64,000 bases of DNA from Ophiodon elongatus (Eukaryota; Chordata; Actinopteri; Perciformes; Hexagrammidae): NCBI GenBank assembly GCA_016806645.1, contig JACSYO010001932.1, positions 2,051,501 through 2,115,500 of the forward strand, written 5' to 3'. The translations under genes and the position numbers were made by a program. The notes under the pieces were generated by a model. That model made no database searches, was not told where the DNA came from, and was given only the letters and a program-made list of their open reading frames with translations. Of this stretch, positions 36,764 through 48,919 are shown piece by piece. Numbering within the stretch: the stretch's first letter is position 1; each line of letters starts with the position of its first letter.

Positions 36764-39640
36764 TGTTTGTGCACATGAACAAACAATAAAATTCTCACCC
36801 TGGCATTCAAATAAAAAAAAAAGAAACAGCAACAGAGAAGTATGTGCACAAACACACACACACACTCCGAGATGCACCTTCTTCTAACGAAGCACCAACA
36901 CTTTCGGCACGTGAGGGAAGCCTTGTGTAGGCGAGGAGGGAATCTACAGTACTAAGAGTGTGATATTTAACAGCTTAGCATGTCGTCTCTCACGGCACTA
37001 AATCACAAGGATTCATGTGACTCAATAATTAGGAAACTTCTGCCATCAGTGTTCTCCGCCAAAAAGAAAAGTGGTCACTTTCTTGCATAAAAAAAAAAAA
37101 AAAAGAAGCTGTCTGTGCATAAACATACCTTTTCATAAAACCCATAGCATTCAATGAATAGAAAAATATGTGGGGGGGGGGAAAGACGATGGCTGTGTGA
37201 AGATGTTCTCAACCTTGAATCTGTTCTTTTGTCAGCTTTAATGCAGCAGAAAGTCATGTTTGCACTCTCTAATCCGTTATATTCAAAAGGCAATTGTTTC
37301 TACCATTGATCTGATTATTTAGAAATTAATGATGTTTTCCTAACATCATTAACTCCTAGGCATCATGACTAACTCCAGGCATCAATCAGACTGCAACTTT
37401 AGAATCATCTTCTCCCACAGAAAGCAAAGCTCGGCTGAACGCGGTGCTTATTTTGTTGAAGACAAAAACATTCACAATTAGTTGGAATGTTTGTCAGCTG
37501 CGAGGAGCTCCTCCATTTCATTTGCGGTGTTTTTCACAGCAGACATTTTGACTCGTCACAGCAGGAAAAACACAGCTGTTGCGGATGGCATTGACAATGA
37601 CTCTGTTCTATGTTCTTCTCCAAGTGTCCCAGTAAGCCAATTAGTTCCAAATCCATATTACATATTAATAATAATCTGGTTTTGAGTATGCAGTGTGTTC
37701 ACGCTGGAGAACAAAAGGGGGGAAATGAAGGACGGACGGTTGTTGTTTTCACAGCCAATACATTTTCCACTCAGAAACATACAGCACATATTCTGTCATG
37801 TCCTGTTTGCCTAAGTGGGTTAAGGATGTGGATTTTCATCAACCCTGCATAATTAATGGCTATATGAAGAAGCTTGTTGCTCTCTGTTTTGGCGTAATTT
37901 TCATTCACAAAAATGTCATACAAGAGTAAAAAGAAAACCTCAACTCCTGTTGTCAGAGGTTTGACATGAAGTTAGACGCTTCCAAACCAAAGCGGCCCGT
38001 GACTAATATGAGAGGCGATCATGTGACAGTCACGGAGAGAGAGTATCAGCCTGCAGTAGATGATGTCACACTGTATGGTACAACAAAGGATGATACTGGA
38101 CTGGAGTGAGGACTCTGGGGCAGCTCTTGGAGAACTTTCCAACAATGCAAATATGCTAATATTAAAAAAACAATCTGAAAAGAAAACTCAGTAAATTGAA
38201 AAGCCAATTCATTTTGCATTAGGTTTGTTCCAGGTGTATATTTTAGTTGCTTCAAGTATCGGATTTAAATTACAAATTCATTCAGCCCACAGCTTCATAA
38301 TTCTGAAGTCAAACTATTTGTGACACGTACAACAGGTCTGGAGCCCTTCATCATCACACTAAATTGCCATTTTTTTTTCTCCACTTAATTCTTGCTTTCT
38401 TCTTCTCCAGTTGAATCGGGGAACACATCTGAAACGTGGGCTTCAGTGGTGTGGAACCAGACTACAGGACCGGCTCAGAACTAGCAGTGCAGGAGTGTGG
38501 AGTTTTTACACAAAGGTGTGATTAACAACATTAATGAGAGCTCGGAGCCATGCCAGTAAGCCAGCATGGACGAGGCCAACTAACACAAGTCAGTTGACTG
38601 CAGCTGCTGATCAGTGGCGTCAGTACATTTCTGTGCTTAATAAATGTTTTGTGGCTGCAGATGCTAAACAAAATGTCTCATTCACTATAAACTGAAAAAC
38701 AGCCATTAGGGTCATTCATTTGTCGAGGTTTGACGCCTCAGCTTTACAAAATGTGATCAAGGTGAAATCCCTCTGGGGGGGTTTTTCTCGTTTTTAATTT
38801 CATACATATTTTAGAACTTTCACTCGAGTCCCTTGTCATTTTCTCACCCTGGGGGTTGATATATTCTGAATTCAAAACATTCCCGCTGTCACTTTGGGCT
38901 CCAGACATGCAAGACCTGCCATGTTCAGCCTTGGAGAGCGACTTGGGGAGAAAGAACCTTGGCCAGGACTTTGCCGAATGCCTTCAAACTATGTCATTTT
39001 CTTCCCCGCTGAAGGCCGTCTTTTCATATTCAACGCCACGCAGGGAAAAAAAGCACCATTACACATTCATGAGAAGCACCTGTTTGACAGTCAAATGTAT
39101 CCCCTTCTGTCAATACTGTGTGTGAGTGTCTGTGACAAGAACACACACAGATGGAATCAACCTTCATGTTTGCCATCACCGACGGGCCGGCCTCATCTTT
39201 CATCCCCTTTGTGCTCCCGCTATCGCTCTCTTTCGTCACATGAAGGACCCCCTTCGTCTCCGCGGAGAACAAATGAGGCTGACCTTCGTTCCAGGCACAT
39301 GAGATGGATCCGCTGCGGCGCGCTTGGCTTTGAATTCTGTCTCCTCTGTACGCTCCATTTCCGTTTCTGAAGAGGAGGGAAGCTTCTCTCTGTCTCTTCT
39401 CCCCATCTTTTGTCTCAATCTTGTGAATTCTCTCCCTTTTTTAGTTTTTCTGTTTTTCACCGCCTCTTTGCTCATTTCTTATTCCCTCTTTGTCTCGACC
39501 GCTCCGTAACTTCCTCTCATTGCCTCCTCACTTGCCCCTCCTTTTCCTCTCTTTCTGCACTCCACATTTGTCATTTTCTACTCTATCTGCGCCCTTCCGA
39601 CTTCTCTTTGCCCTCTTTTGCTTTCTGTCTGTGTGCTCCG
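35705..39640. other. non-coding stretch, no gene seen
   Basis: Holds (CA)n at 36722-36762, a short one at 36850-36866 and an A-run at 37088-37104. A possible terminal piece of a fish repeat ends TTTTTCATGATATGTCCCCT near 36375. Splice-like motifs at 38410 and 38515 do not bound a coding frame. Nothing else is recognised. Confidence 0.5.
36722..36762 (+). repeat. (CA)20 microsatellite
   Basis: Pure CA dinucleotide run. Confidence 0.98.
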
Positions 39641-39734
39641 GCAGAACAGAGAAAAAAGACACAGTGTCTCGGTGGTAATGACAGGGATCACTGTCCGGGG
39701 TCAGCAGTTTCTGCCTCAGAGCTAAATACTAAAA

Positions 39735-40266
39735 ATGGCATGTTGCAGCCAGAAACTGGGACCAGGTGAGACGAGGGAGAGGGAGACTGAGAGAGGGGGA
39801 GGCACAAAAACTTAGCTCGCTTTCTTCAAGCCAACGCCAGCAGAATGTTCAGCTATATGATGTTTTACAGAACATAGTTCGGGAACGAAGGCCACGCCCC
39901 GAACTCAGCCCTAAGTACTTAAGCACAAGGAACCCGTCCACTTCCTCTTTGACTCAGTTCTGACATCCCTCCCTCCCAACCCCGTTCTTGTCTTCCTATT
40001 TCTAACTCTCTCCCTCTATCTCTACTACAGGAACAACGGGGGACTCTGTATCATCAGAGCTTCCGAAGAGAGGACCCCCACCCACGTGTCTCCACCCCCA
40101 CCGTTCCCTCCAGCCACCAGGCGGCAGCGGCCTCTCATCGCACCCCTCCAACTCTTTCTACGACCCCCTCTACCCCTACATCCCTTCACCCCTCGACCCA
40201 TATCCCTTTTTCCCTCAACCCCTCTCCGCTTCCTTAACCCAACCCTCTCGTTCCATCTCGCAATAA
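39735..40266 (+). other. candidate two-exon 88-codon reading frame (or LTR-like sequence)
   Basis: A possible exon 39645-39765 has a long pyrimidine tract and GGCAG acceptor, and ends CAG|GTGAGA. It contains AAAAATGG (ATG at 39735, good Kozak context). A second pyrimidine tract and CTACAG acceptor precede 40031. Joining 39765 to 40031 keeps one open frame of 88 codons, beginning MACCSQKLGP, rich in Pro/Ser/Tyr (SFYDPLYPYIPSPLDPYPFF), ending at TAA 40264-40266. I recognise no family. Pyrimidine-rich DNA has few stops, so openness is weak evidence. The rival explanation is a solo LTR (about 39853-40338), whose polyadenylation signal and U5 would give the same 3' end. Confidence 0.22.
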
Positions 40267-40305
40267 ACCATTCGTAAACTCATATCGCTATTGGCGTGGT
40301 CTTTG
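40262..40305 (+). promoter_or_regulatory. polyadenylation-site-like sequence
   Basis: AATAAA at 40262-40267 overlaps the TAA stop of the candidate frame. It is followed about 30 bases later by a GT-rich stretch (GGCGTGGTCTTTGTTAGTG), the usual downstream element. It fits either a short gene or an LTR R/U5 junction. Confidence 0.4.
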
Positions 40306-40338
40306 TTAGTGAAATAGCCAGCGCCACTACATCAGGGT

Positions 40339-42159
40339 CATCAAAGATCTTCTCTTCTCCACCACCACAGCCATGCCTCGCTTCTATTAAGGGTCATCAG
40401 GTTGGGCCGTAAAACACCACTTCCCGTGATTAAGTGTCCAATTACAATCCCATTCTACTCCCACGCCTCCTCTTATGCTTGCTTGAAAGAGGGTGTGGAT
40501 GGGTCAGCCTCTGTTATTGATGGAGGAAAATGGGAGGAAAAACCTGAATTTACAAGTCCAAGGTACCTGAAGGCGGTACCTCAGTTTGTGCTTGTATGTG
40601 TGTTGCATAAACTTAAATAACTGTTTTTCTCCGTTATTTAGAACAAAATCCTAGGTTAAGTAATTGGTCAAAAAAACAAAATAACAGTTTGTGTCTGTTT
40701 TTGTAATTCATGATCAAAAAGGAGTGAAAACGCATCGACTCACAGAAAGAAAATACAAACAAAACTCCTCATTCTTGCTTTTTCAGCACGGTGCATTAAA
40801 ATGTTCAAACCTGCAGTACTTGAATGGCGATAAACAAAATATTGTATGCAGTCTGTGCACTGCTCCATGTCTTATCATTTGCATCAGGTCATAGATTTAC
40901 ACTCTCATCCCTCCTGCTGTAACAGTCCTTCTGGTCAGACACCTGGCCTCTGCTTAAGTGCACTGATGTTTTGCAGAGCTTATTTTCTATGTGACCGTTG
41001 TGTGACCCGTAAAGAGCAACTGAGTTTAAAGAAGGACAAATTGTGAAAAATAAAGTGAATGCTTTAGTTATCATTGCATCACAGCATCTGCAGTCTTAGA
41101 ACATAGTTGGCAGAAATGCATCAAACCCTTGGAGAAAAACTGTAATGTGTCAGACTTTTCAAACATCTAATTGGGTTCAGGTGTTCTAGCTGAGAACAAC
41201 AAGAGCGGGGTTAGAGGTGGGGTCCAACTCTTTATTTTGGGGGGTTAATCCGTTTCCGTTTTCCAATTTAGATTGTGAAAGGGCAAAATCGTTACACATA
41301 GTTTAAGCTCTTACGTTCATAAAGCTATATCTCTCTAGCATGTGTTCTTCATTCAACACGTAGGCGGTTTGCAGAACGTACAACGGCAACGTCTGATTCT
41401 GGCCACTAGGTTGGATATTTTGGCTAAACTTGTGTGAGTGGAATGTTTAATATAATCTGATGACTAAAAAAAAGATTAAAATGTCAACAGTTTTCATTGA
41501 CTAAAACTCTATTCAAATAGTTATGGTTTTCTTTGACTAAGACTGAGATGGCCAGACTTTAAGTCAACTTAAAAAACAGGATGAGGTTGATGATGAAATT
41601 GAACAAGGACATTTGACACAGGACTTGCATAAATAAATAGTTGTGTACTTGAACAGATAACAGTAAGCGGTCCTCTAAGCTTTACCGAGCTGACCTTGAG
41701 GCCCAGAGTTGTGAATGTAAGACTCCTCGATATAAATGTGAGCGTGTGCCAGTCTGTGCAGCTCTGCGGTGGAATCCCCCCTGCTGGGTGTCCCCCGGCC
41801 CTCCTCACAGTATGCTCAGATTGGCTGCGGCCCCTGTAACCCTGGGAAAGAAGGGGGGAAATCTTGTTTGAAGGTTTGACTCGAATGCTTCAGGATCATC
41901 TACATCCCTCGTGTCCGGTAAGATCTTTAAAGAATCAAGGACGTTGTCAATAATTATGTGACCATGGGCTGTAATATAACCAAAGTGAGCTCATGGGAAG
42001 GACGTTAGTTTCCCGGGGGAAAGGGGTGTTTAACCCATCCCTCCGCTCCGACCTCCTCCCTACGTGGTCTTTCTCACCCTCTTTTGACCAAATGAAATGA
42101 AGATGACAAATAAGTGTGAGAAACATTTTCACCTTTTAAATATCAGCGGGTTGTCCTTT
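40339..42159. other. non-coding stretch, no gene seen
   Basis: No feature recognised on either strand beyond short AT-rich runs. Confidence 0.5.
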
Positions 42160-42295
42160 TACCGCAAGATTGGCTCGATCCCCGGATCCCACTGTCTACA
42201 TGTTGAAGGGTCCATAAGCGAGACACTGAATCCCAAATTCACAGCAGCCCACTGCCCCTAAAATGCTGAGGCTGGGTTAAATGCAGGGTCAGAAT
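42160..42295 (+). mobile_element. 5'-eroded tRNA-like SINE
   Basis: B-box-like GGCTCGATCCCCGG, then CCCACTGTCTACATGTTGAA, a GCGAGACACTGAATCCCAAA block and an end GGCTGGGTTAAATGCAGGGT. This order is typical of a widespread fish SINE. The A box is not recognisable. Confidence 0.6.
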
Positions 42296-42544
42296 TCATG
42301 CATGTACCTGTATTTAGTATAGTATTAGTATAAAGTTTTGTTTTTTTTTTTCACATTAGCCCGTTCTCACTCCCAGGACGTCAAATACTGACCCTTTGTC
42401 ACGCCCCTCGGAGTCTGATACAAAGGGCAGCACTAAATAATTTGACTTATTTCAAAATAATTATTCTCTTATCTTATTTAATGCTGCTGTTTCTCAAAAG
42501 GGAGTTAATATTCACCTTAATACATGTGCGTTGGGTAGTTAAAT

Positions 42545-42700
42545 GTGTAACCGTTTAGAATGTTATAAAAGTTATCAGAGGTTTAATCTTAATCTGACGT
42601 ATTAAGTATGTATGAGGTATCAGAAAATGTAAATACTCATGTACAAACACCTCAAAATGTAAGTACATTGCTTGAGTAAATGTTCTCTGTTACATTCATT
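42545..42700 (-). mobile_element. reverse fragment of the 57840-58285 repeat family
   Basis: Contains GTAAATACTCATGTACAAAC, ACCTCAAAATGTAAGTACAT and GCTTGAGTAAATGTTCTCTG. These are the reverse-complement counterpart of the start of the 57840 element. Confidence 0.6.
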
Positions 42701-42736
42701 GTCTGGCTAATTGTTTTAATGTTTAAAGTCATTACT

Positions 42737-42880
42737 GGAGCGTTTCGGTAGCTGAGAGGAACGGATGCCATGTTTGATTCCAACCATGTTGTTGCATGTC
42801 ATACCCCTCCGTCTCCCCGTTTCCAGTCTGCCACTTCACTATTCATCTGTCCAGTAAAGGCACAAAAAATGGCCCCATAA
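42737..42880 (+). mobile_element. tRNA-like SINE fragment
   Basis: A-box-like GTAGCTGAGAGGA and B-box-like GTTTGATTCC (42772-42781), then GCATGTCATACCCCTCCGTC, a pyrimidine-rich body and CCAGTAAAGGCACAAAAAAT. This layout matches a familiar teleost SINE ending in AATAAAGGC-type sequence. Confidence 0.6.
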
Positions 42881-44089
42881 GTCTTAGTCTAGTTAGTTAG
42901 TTAGCTACTACTGAGCTGATACAGCTTCCCAGGCTCCTTCAACTGTTCCCACTATCTTTGACACTTCTGTCGTTTGCTCGATGCAGCTACATCTCATCTC
43001 CGCTCACCTCGCACTTCCTCCCCTGCTGTGGTTTAAACGGAGCTTCGAGGTGTTCAGATTCAGCTTCTGGGTTGATCAGAAGAGTGCCTCGGGCTATTGT
43101 GAAAGCCTGTGATAGCTTTGAGGGGCAGGCAGAGCTAACTGAAAAAGGGGGCCGGGGGGTGGGGAGGGACAGCCTGCGGGTAAAGGAAACAAAGTCAAAT
43201 GAGAGGACAAGAACAAAGAAGAGCCTTATGAAATCCAAGGAAATTTTGTTTTAGTTTTTTTTTTTTTTACAGTAAAGGCCTTTATACACTCAACTTGTTT
43301 CGCACAACCTGATTGTTTTACCCGCAGTGCAAAAGCTCAGGAAAATCTACCTCGTTCTGAATAAAACACTTTTTTTGCTGCGTTATATTTGCATTCTGTG
43401 TGAACATTTTTGCTGGTAAATTAATTGCAAAAAAAAAATCCCCCGTAGCTGGAGCTTTCATGATGGATGATGAATGGGAAAGCTAAAAACAGTCCACCCT
43501 TCCTGTTTACCTTTACCGTTATCTTTAAATTAACATGCTATGCCATATGCTCTTATCTGGGCCCCAACGTGGTGAGAATCAACATATCCATTATCTGATT
43601 GATGTTGCATTGCTGCATGTTGCCTTAATGCAAAAGAAGTTCCTCAACAGCTTAGGGATAAATCACACAGTTAATTTCCCATGTTTCCAGAACTGAGAGC
43701 ATATTAATTAACATAATCCATTACATCTTAATTTGGGATTTCATTCAGATAAGATACAAGAGAAACGTGATCCATCTACATGTTCCACCCTTCTGCTCCT
43801 TGTAACTACAGGTCAGGTGAACTTTGTTTAACATAACGGGCAGGAGTCGACGCTCGATATTGAATAAATTGAAAAAGATGAAATGAGAAATAAATTCAAA
43901 AATCAATTTTTCAACGCAGTGTTTTAAGATTCAGTCAGACAACAGCGGGAGAGTTGGGAGGAAAATCCTCCGAAGGGCTGGCTCTCTCCATCTCTCCTGC
44001 CTCTTTGCTGAAAAGGTAATAAACACAGGTAGCCAGTGACGGGCTGAGTAAATACAATGTGTTAAACAGGCTGAGTCTCAGAGGGGACG

Positions 44090-44100
44090 GGAGATGGAGA

Positions 44101-44151
<51 letters not shown>

Positions 44152-44710
44152 GATGAGGTGGTGACGGGAGGAGGGTGTGAGAGGGAGAGAAAGTAGTGAG
44201 AGAAGGAGGAAAGTATAGAAAGATAATTGGGAGATGAGGAGGAGATAGAAAATATGAGCGTGAGGGGGGAGACAGGGAGTGACAGGCTGGAGGAGGTGGA
44301 GATGAAAGGGCCAACCTGGAGAGGAGAAGAGGACGAGGGTTACAGAAGAGGAAAACGGGGAGAAAGGACAGAAAACAGAAAGTGACGAAAAGACAGAAAG
44401 AGACGACAGAGAAGGAGGGGAGATGGGGAAAAAAGGAGGGGAGATGGGGAAAAAAGGAGGGGAGATGGAGGAAAAAAGGAGGGGAGATGGGGAAAAAAGG
44501 AGGGGAGATGGGGGGAAAAGGAGGGGAGATGGGGAAAAAAGGAGGGGAGATGGGGGAAAAAGGAGGGGAGATGGGGGAAAAAGGAGGGGAGATGGGGGAA
44601 AAAGGAGGGGAGATGGGGGAAAAAGGAGATGGGGAAAAAAGGAGGGGAGATGTAGACAGAGAGGGAGAATGTGAGAGGACAGAAAAAGAAGAGGAAGCAG
44701 AATAGAGACA
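44090..44710 (+). repeat. 620-bp purine-rich strand block
   Basis: Nearly every base on the + strand is A or G across this interval. It includes a (GA)n run at 44096-44149, a mixed GA/GGA segment and the 21-bp minisatellite. Long polypurine tracts can adopt triplex or quadruplex structures. Confidence 0.9.
44414..44652 (+). repeat. 21-bp G-rich minisatellite, ten full units plus truncated ones
   Basis: Each unit is GGAGGGGAGAT followed by ten bases made of G then A. The split varies (4G+6A, 5G+5A, 6G+4A), while the period stays at 21 bp in nearly all units. Unit 3 is 22 bp, and a late unit is 16 bp, lacking its first GGGGA part. The last four full units share the 5G+5A form. Multiple G4 runs per unit give very strong G-quadruplex potential. 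Reading frames through it on both strands are repeat artefacts. Confidence 0.97.
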
Positions 44711-45290
44711 GGAAGAGATTGAGAAGGTGTTGTGTGCTGAAAGTACAGGAGCATTTCACCATCTGCAGGGAATACGGTGAACATTCAATTCAACTTCTGC
44801 CAGCCGGAGAACAGGAGCCTGTGAGTGTGACAGAAAAATTGGCTCTCATGTTTGCTTTCTGACAAATAATTCAAAACCTGGAGGAAAAAAAATTAAGAAA
44901 ACAAACAGCAGCGGTGAAATACAGTACAGGCTTCTGTTAACTGACACCAGAAACAAAAAAATGAAGTCACACATTCGACTTGTTCAGGGAAAGTCTGTCA
45001 CTTCTGCTGCATGGATACAGGTCACAGCTCATATTCTGAAGAGCGACTCAAACATGCAGCGGAATGACAAAACTATGTAGTCTCTAATACTGAAAAGTGA
45101 CTTAAACGTAAAATAATGACAAAATAATGAAGAAGCATCCTCAACACATGCAGCATGTAGAACACATCTTACTCAATGTGATGTCACATGTGCAGCATTT
45201 AGATAAAGCAAGTAGAGAAACACGCTTCAAGGAGCTCTGTCCAGGGGACACTAAAAAGAAAATGGTTGGGACACGCCTGTTGTTGCCATG

Positions 45291-45293
<3 letters not shown>

Positions 45294-45331
<38 letters not shown>
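45294..45331 (+). repeat. A-run followed by (TA)14
   Basis: A short poly-A passes directly into an alternating TA tract. Confidence 0.95.
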
Positions 45332-45334
<3 letters not shown>

Positions 45335-47642
45335 AAGGTTCAAATTAGCAAGAAAACAGCAACAAAGACTGAATCACCTAAAGGTGAAGTTGGGTTGATG
45401 GAGGGAGCTGTGACCTTGACCCTGATTGGATGTCGGCGGTCAGCTGGAAGCCGGATGATGAGACACAGACACAGAGCATGAACGAGACGGACCGAAAACA
45501 AACACAAAACTCTCCATTTCACCAACATTCAATTACAAACGACAACACAAATAAAAAAAAAAAAAAAAGAAGAAAATCAACATTTTGACGATAAAAAATA
45601 AAATCATACTTACGTGCCGTATTACTGCGCTTTGTAATCGGCAGTGTGAGGAGCGAGTTTGCAATTTAGATTGTGTGCTATGAGAAAACAGCTCGTGTCG
45701 GAGAGTTTCCCAGCAGATTGCAGGTGTTTGAAATGATAACTGTTGAAAAGATATAGGAGGCTTGAGCCTTTTACCCCGATGTCCTTCTTACCAGAGACTG
45801 CAGCACGCCACCCTTACAATGGAAGCTGTTTATGCATTACATATTGCACACCAGCTAGTTTTTATCAGGAAACTGGGGTAATGAAAAGTATCCTTAATGA
45901 GCAATCAAAAGAAACTCAAGCTAAAGTTACTGTAATTACTGACACAAGCATTTCAGATTGATCCAGCTCAGCAGAGCTCCTCCGTCTCTGAGGGACATCT
46001 CTTCTAGTAAGCATAAATATGAAGCTCATGCTAATCTTGGTTTCTATTAGTAGGCTCCTTCCTGAAGGGCCAGTTGTCTATATGGGGCCTGAAACGTCAG
46101 CCCTATTCTTTATCATTATAATGAAGAATTCGCCCCGATGCCGAACCGGCATTGTGCATCACAGAGATAGGAGCGCTGCTTATACAGTGACCTTGTTTAA
46201 ACCGGGGTCTCTGTCTCCTTGATGTTCCTCACACAAAGGTAAGAGCTTGGTAATTGCATACAGTCCTGTAAAATGAGCAAAGAGGGACCTCCATATCGTC
46301 AAGGTTTGGCAGGTGAGTGGGACAAAGAAAGAAATATATTAATAAATAGTATGGACATGGATGATGCGTTCATACGTTGACTGGTAGTGACAGGGGCACT
46401 CTACACTCACTAGTGGAGTGATATTTTATTTAGTTTGCCCTCATTATGCCGTGTTGTATGAATCGCTGATGAATTACAACAAAAGACAATGAAGGTGGTG
46501 TAACATCAAACAAAATCATTCAATAAAAGTAACAGGATCAAACTACCTCGCCCAAATTATACATGGTTTTTTTAACAATGATAAAAAAAGCTTTCAGTCT
46601 TGAGATTGAGAGGAGTTAAAGTCAAGGATTTTTCAAGCCCAAAATATCTTTCTTAAACACATTGACTGAACTACACGACTCGTTATTCACACAGATTCTT
46701 TTCTACAATTGCTGGTGTTTAAATATTCACACACATACAATAATACCCAGCAGCTTGAGGACATTGACCAAATGTACACTTGTGCAAGTCAGTGTGTGAA
46801 CATAGTATAAGCTGTATACATGCCTCAGTCAGCAGGACAGTCACACACGCAGACTGCAAGCACGGCATCTTAACTGCATAACACTTACTGTATGATTTAA
46901 GTTTAATCAGGGCATCACCATCTGGGAGGAAGCGTTGCCTGGAAGGATCAACGCAACGGAAAATAGCTCAGTGAGGCAACAAGTGCTGAAATCACTGTCA
47001 ACACGTTTACCACAATATTTGTGGCGAATTAAATGCGAGGGCGCGTGGAAATAGTCATATGTAAGTGGGAAATGGAGACAGCGGCGTTACAGCTGCGGTA
47101 ATTACAGATGTGAGTTGGTGGCCGTTGGTCTACTGCGGTCTCTCACTCGGGTTTGACTCGCCCGTAGTGTTGAGACGGCCCTCTCTCCTCTTATGTGGCC
47201 AGTGCAGGTTTGATTTAATGGGTAAAATGATGAATGGGAAAGTTTCAAAATGTCGCAAAGGGCACCAGAAATATGATCAAACAATTCACCCGGGCACCGT
47301 TGCTCTCCTGCCGTCTCCAAGGTGTTTCGCCTGAGCGGTTAATGAGAAGTCAGACTTGTCCCTCGATGTGTGACATCCGTTCCGACCCTCCAGTCTACCT
47401 TCTACACACCAAATCTACCAAATTGTCAGACTTATTATAAGATTTATATACAGGCAATGCATCTCATAATATACACATTTCCGGACAATGTAGTTAGTTA
47501 CACTTTTTCAGCTGGTTTCTAACAACTAAATGTCACAGCCAAGCCATGCTTTTTTTAATTCCATTCTATGAAAACAATGGCAACATTGCAGGAGATGTGT
47601 TGTGTCAGCGCTCGGTGAACTTGGCTTTCAATCCATCCAGTC

Positions 47643-47670
<28 letters not shown>
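47643..47670 (+). repeat. (GT)14 microsatellite
   Basis: Pure dinucleotide run. Confidence 0.99.
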
Positions 47671-47673
<3 letters not shown>

Positions 47674-48239
47674 GTGTCTAACATTGCCAGAGTCAACCAT
47701 CCACATGCTGAACGGGCTTGTAACCAATTTTCTGGTCAATGGACAATGAGCGTTTAGCACAACCTCACCATTGTTCTCTCTACCGACCCGGTGCCGCATG
47801 CCCAGCGCAGAAAAAAATTTAAAAATAAAAACCGCAGCCTTTCCCAAAATATGGCTTTGAATGGAATGAATAAAAGCGCACAGACTGCTTAGTGGAGCGG
47901 TGAAGGTTAAATAACCATTCGACAAGCACAACCGATGCAATGAGGGCCACAGATGGAATTCACAGCAACTATCTATCCATGTATGCTCACAGTCCATGTG
48001 CAGGATTATAATGTGATGCGTTCATCCCGCACGCTGTAGCACACACCTACTGTATGTACACATGTATGAATACAGCACGCATTCACACAGAACTTACTGT
48101 TGCAGCAAAAGTGGGTAATAGTCTTTTGACCTTCATCCGTAAATGCAAGCAACAAGGTAAACAATGACAACACTAACATTGTACTGTAAAAACTGTACTT
48201 TATTGTTCATCTCCTTTTTGCTATAGATAAGGCCTGACT

Positions 48240-48502
48240 GACCGTGGCTTAGTGGTGAGCAGGGTCGTCCTTCAATCAGAGGATCGGCGGTTCGATCCCT
48301 GGCTCTGCTGGTCCATGTTGATGTGTCTTTGGGCAAGACACTTCACCCCAAATTGCCCCCACAGCTGTGCCTATGGTGTGTGAATGATGGGCAGATGGCA
48401 CCTTAGCCCCTCCCATCAATGGGTGAATGATGTCACGTAGTGTTAAAGCGCTTCAAGTGGTCGGAACACTAGAAAACCACTGTACAGGTCCATCCATTTC
48501 CG
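48240..48502 (+). mobile_element. tRNA-derived SINE, + orientation
   Basis: The 5' head has a tRNA-like A box (GTGGCTTAGTGGTGAGCAGG from 48244) and a B box GGTTCGATCCC at 48289-48299, the internal RNA polymerase III promoter. The body has TGTCTTTGGGCAAGACACTT, GGCACCTTAGCCCCTCCCAT and a tail resembling AAAGCGCTATACAAGT. The same body occurs in reverse at 28478-28705, which confirms a dispersed family. Confidence 0.8.
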
Positions 48503-48919
48503 TACTGTACTTCAGCTGCTTCTCAATAAGCGAAACACATTTCCTTTGCTTGCCATCGCTCCGATTACCAGCCTCAAGGTACAGTGAGATTCAATTCCTC
48601 CAGCGTCAGGAGGATTCTGAGGGAAGGCGATGGAGTCATTTAACAGAATGGTGGTGTTTGTGATCATATGACGGAAACGTCTATAGCTCAAGAAAGAGGA
48701 GTTAAGCATCATGTCCACCAGGAACTCTCTGTACAGCACTGCACTTGGCAATCAAAGGCTTGTGCTTGTACTTGTCTATTCTCAACAGCACCCAAGATAT
48801 TTTTAGTATTTAGGGCTTCAAGCAATAGAAGGAACTACATTTGGATTTTTAGAAAAACAATCCTCATTCAAACTCCTTTTGAATAAGTGCTAAAGAAAAG
48901 ATGAGCAACATAAAATAAA

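Larger units (their letters stand above)
44710..48239. other. non-coding stretch, no gene seen
   Basis: Apart from A-runs (45294-45304, 45554-45569), a (TA)n run at 45304-45331 and (GT)14 at 47643, I recognise nothing. The segment 46970-47330 is CpG-richer and unique-looking, with a TAATTA site, and might be a conserved non-coding element; this is a guess from texture only. Confidence 0.5.

Noticed and set aside
38410..38515. Exon-like block with a good acceptor and an AAAG|GTGTGA donor
   Set aside because: No coding frame continuity with any other block, and isolated splice-like signals are frequent in 64 kb.
44062..44784. 240-codon minus-strand frame with PPSPLLF repeats
   Set aside because: It is the translation of the 21-bp minisatellite and (GA)n block. 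The period is a multiple of three, so frames stay open on both strands.
48240..48300. tRNA gene suggested by A and B boxes (also at 30719-30764, 42160-42190 and 42737-42781)
   Set aside because: No cloverleaf with acceptor-stem pairing, and the sequences continue into SINE bodies that recur elsewhere in the window.
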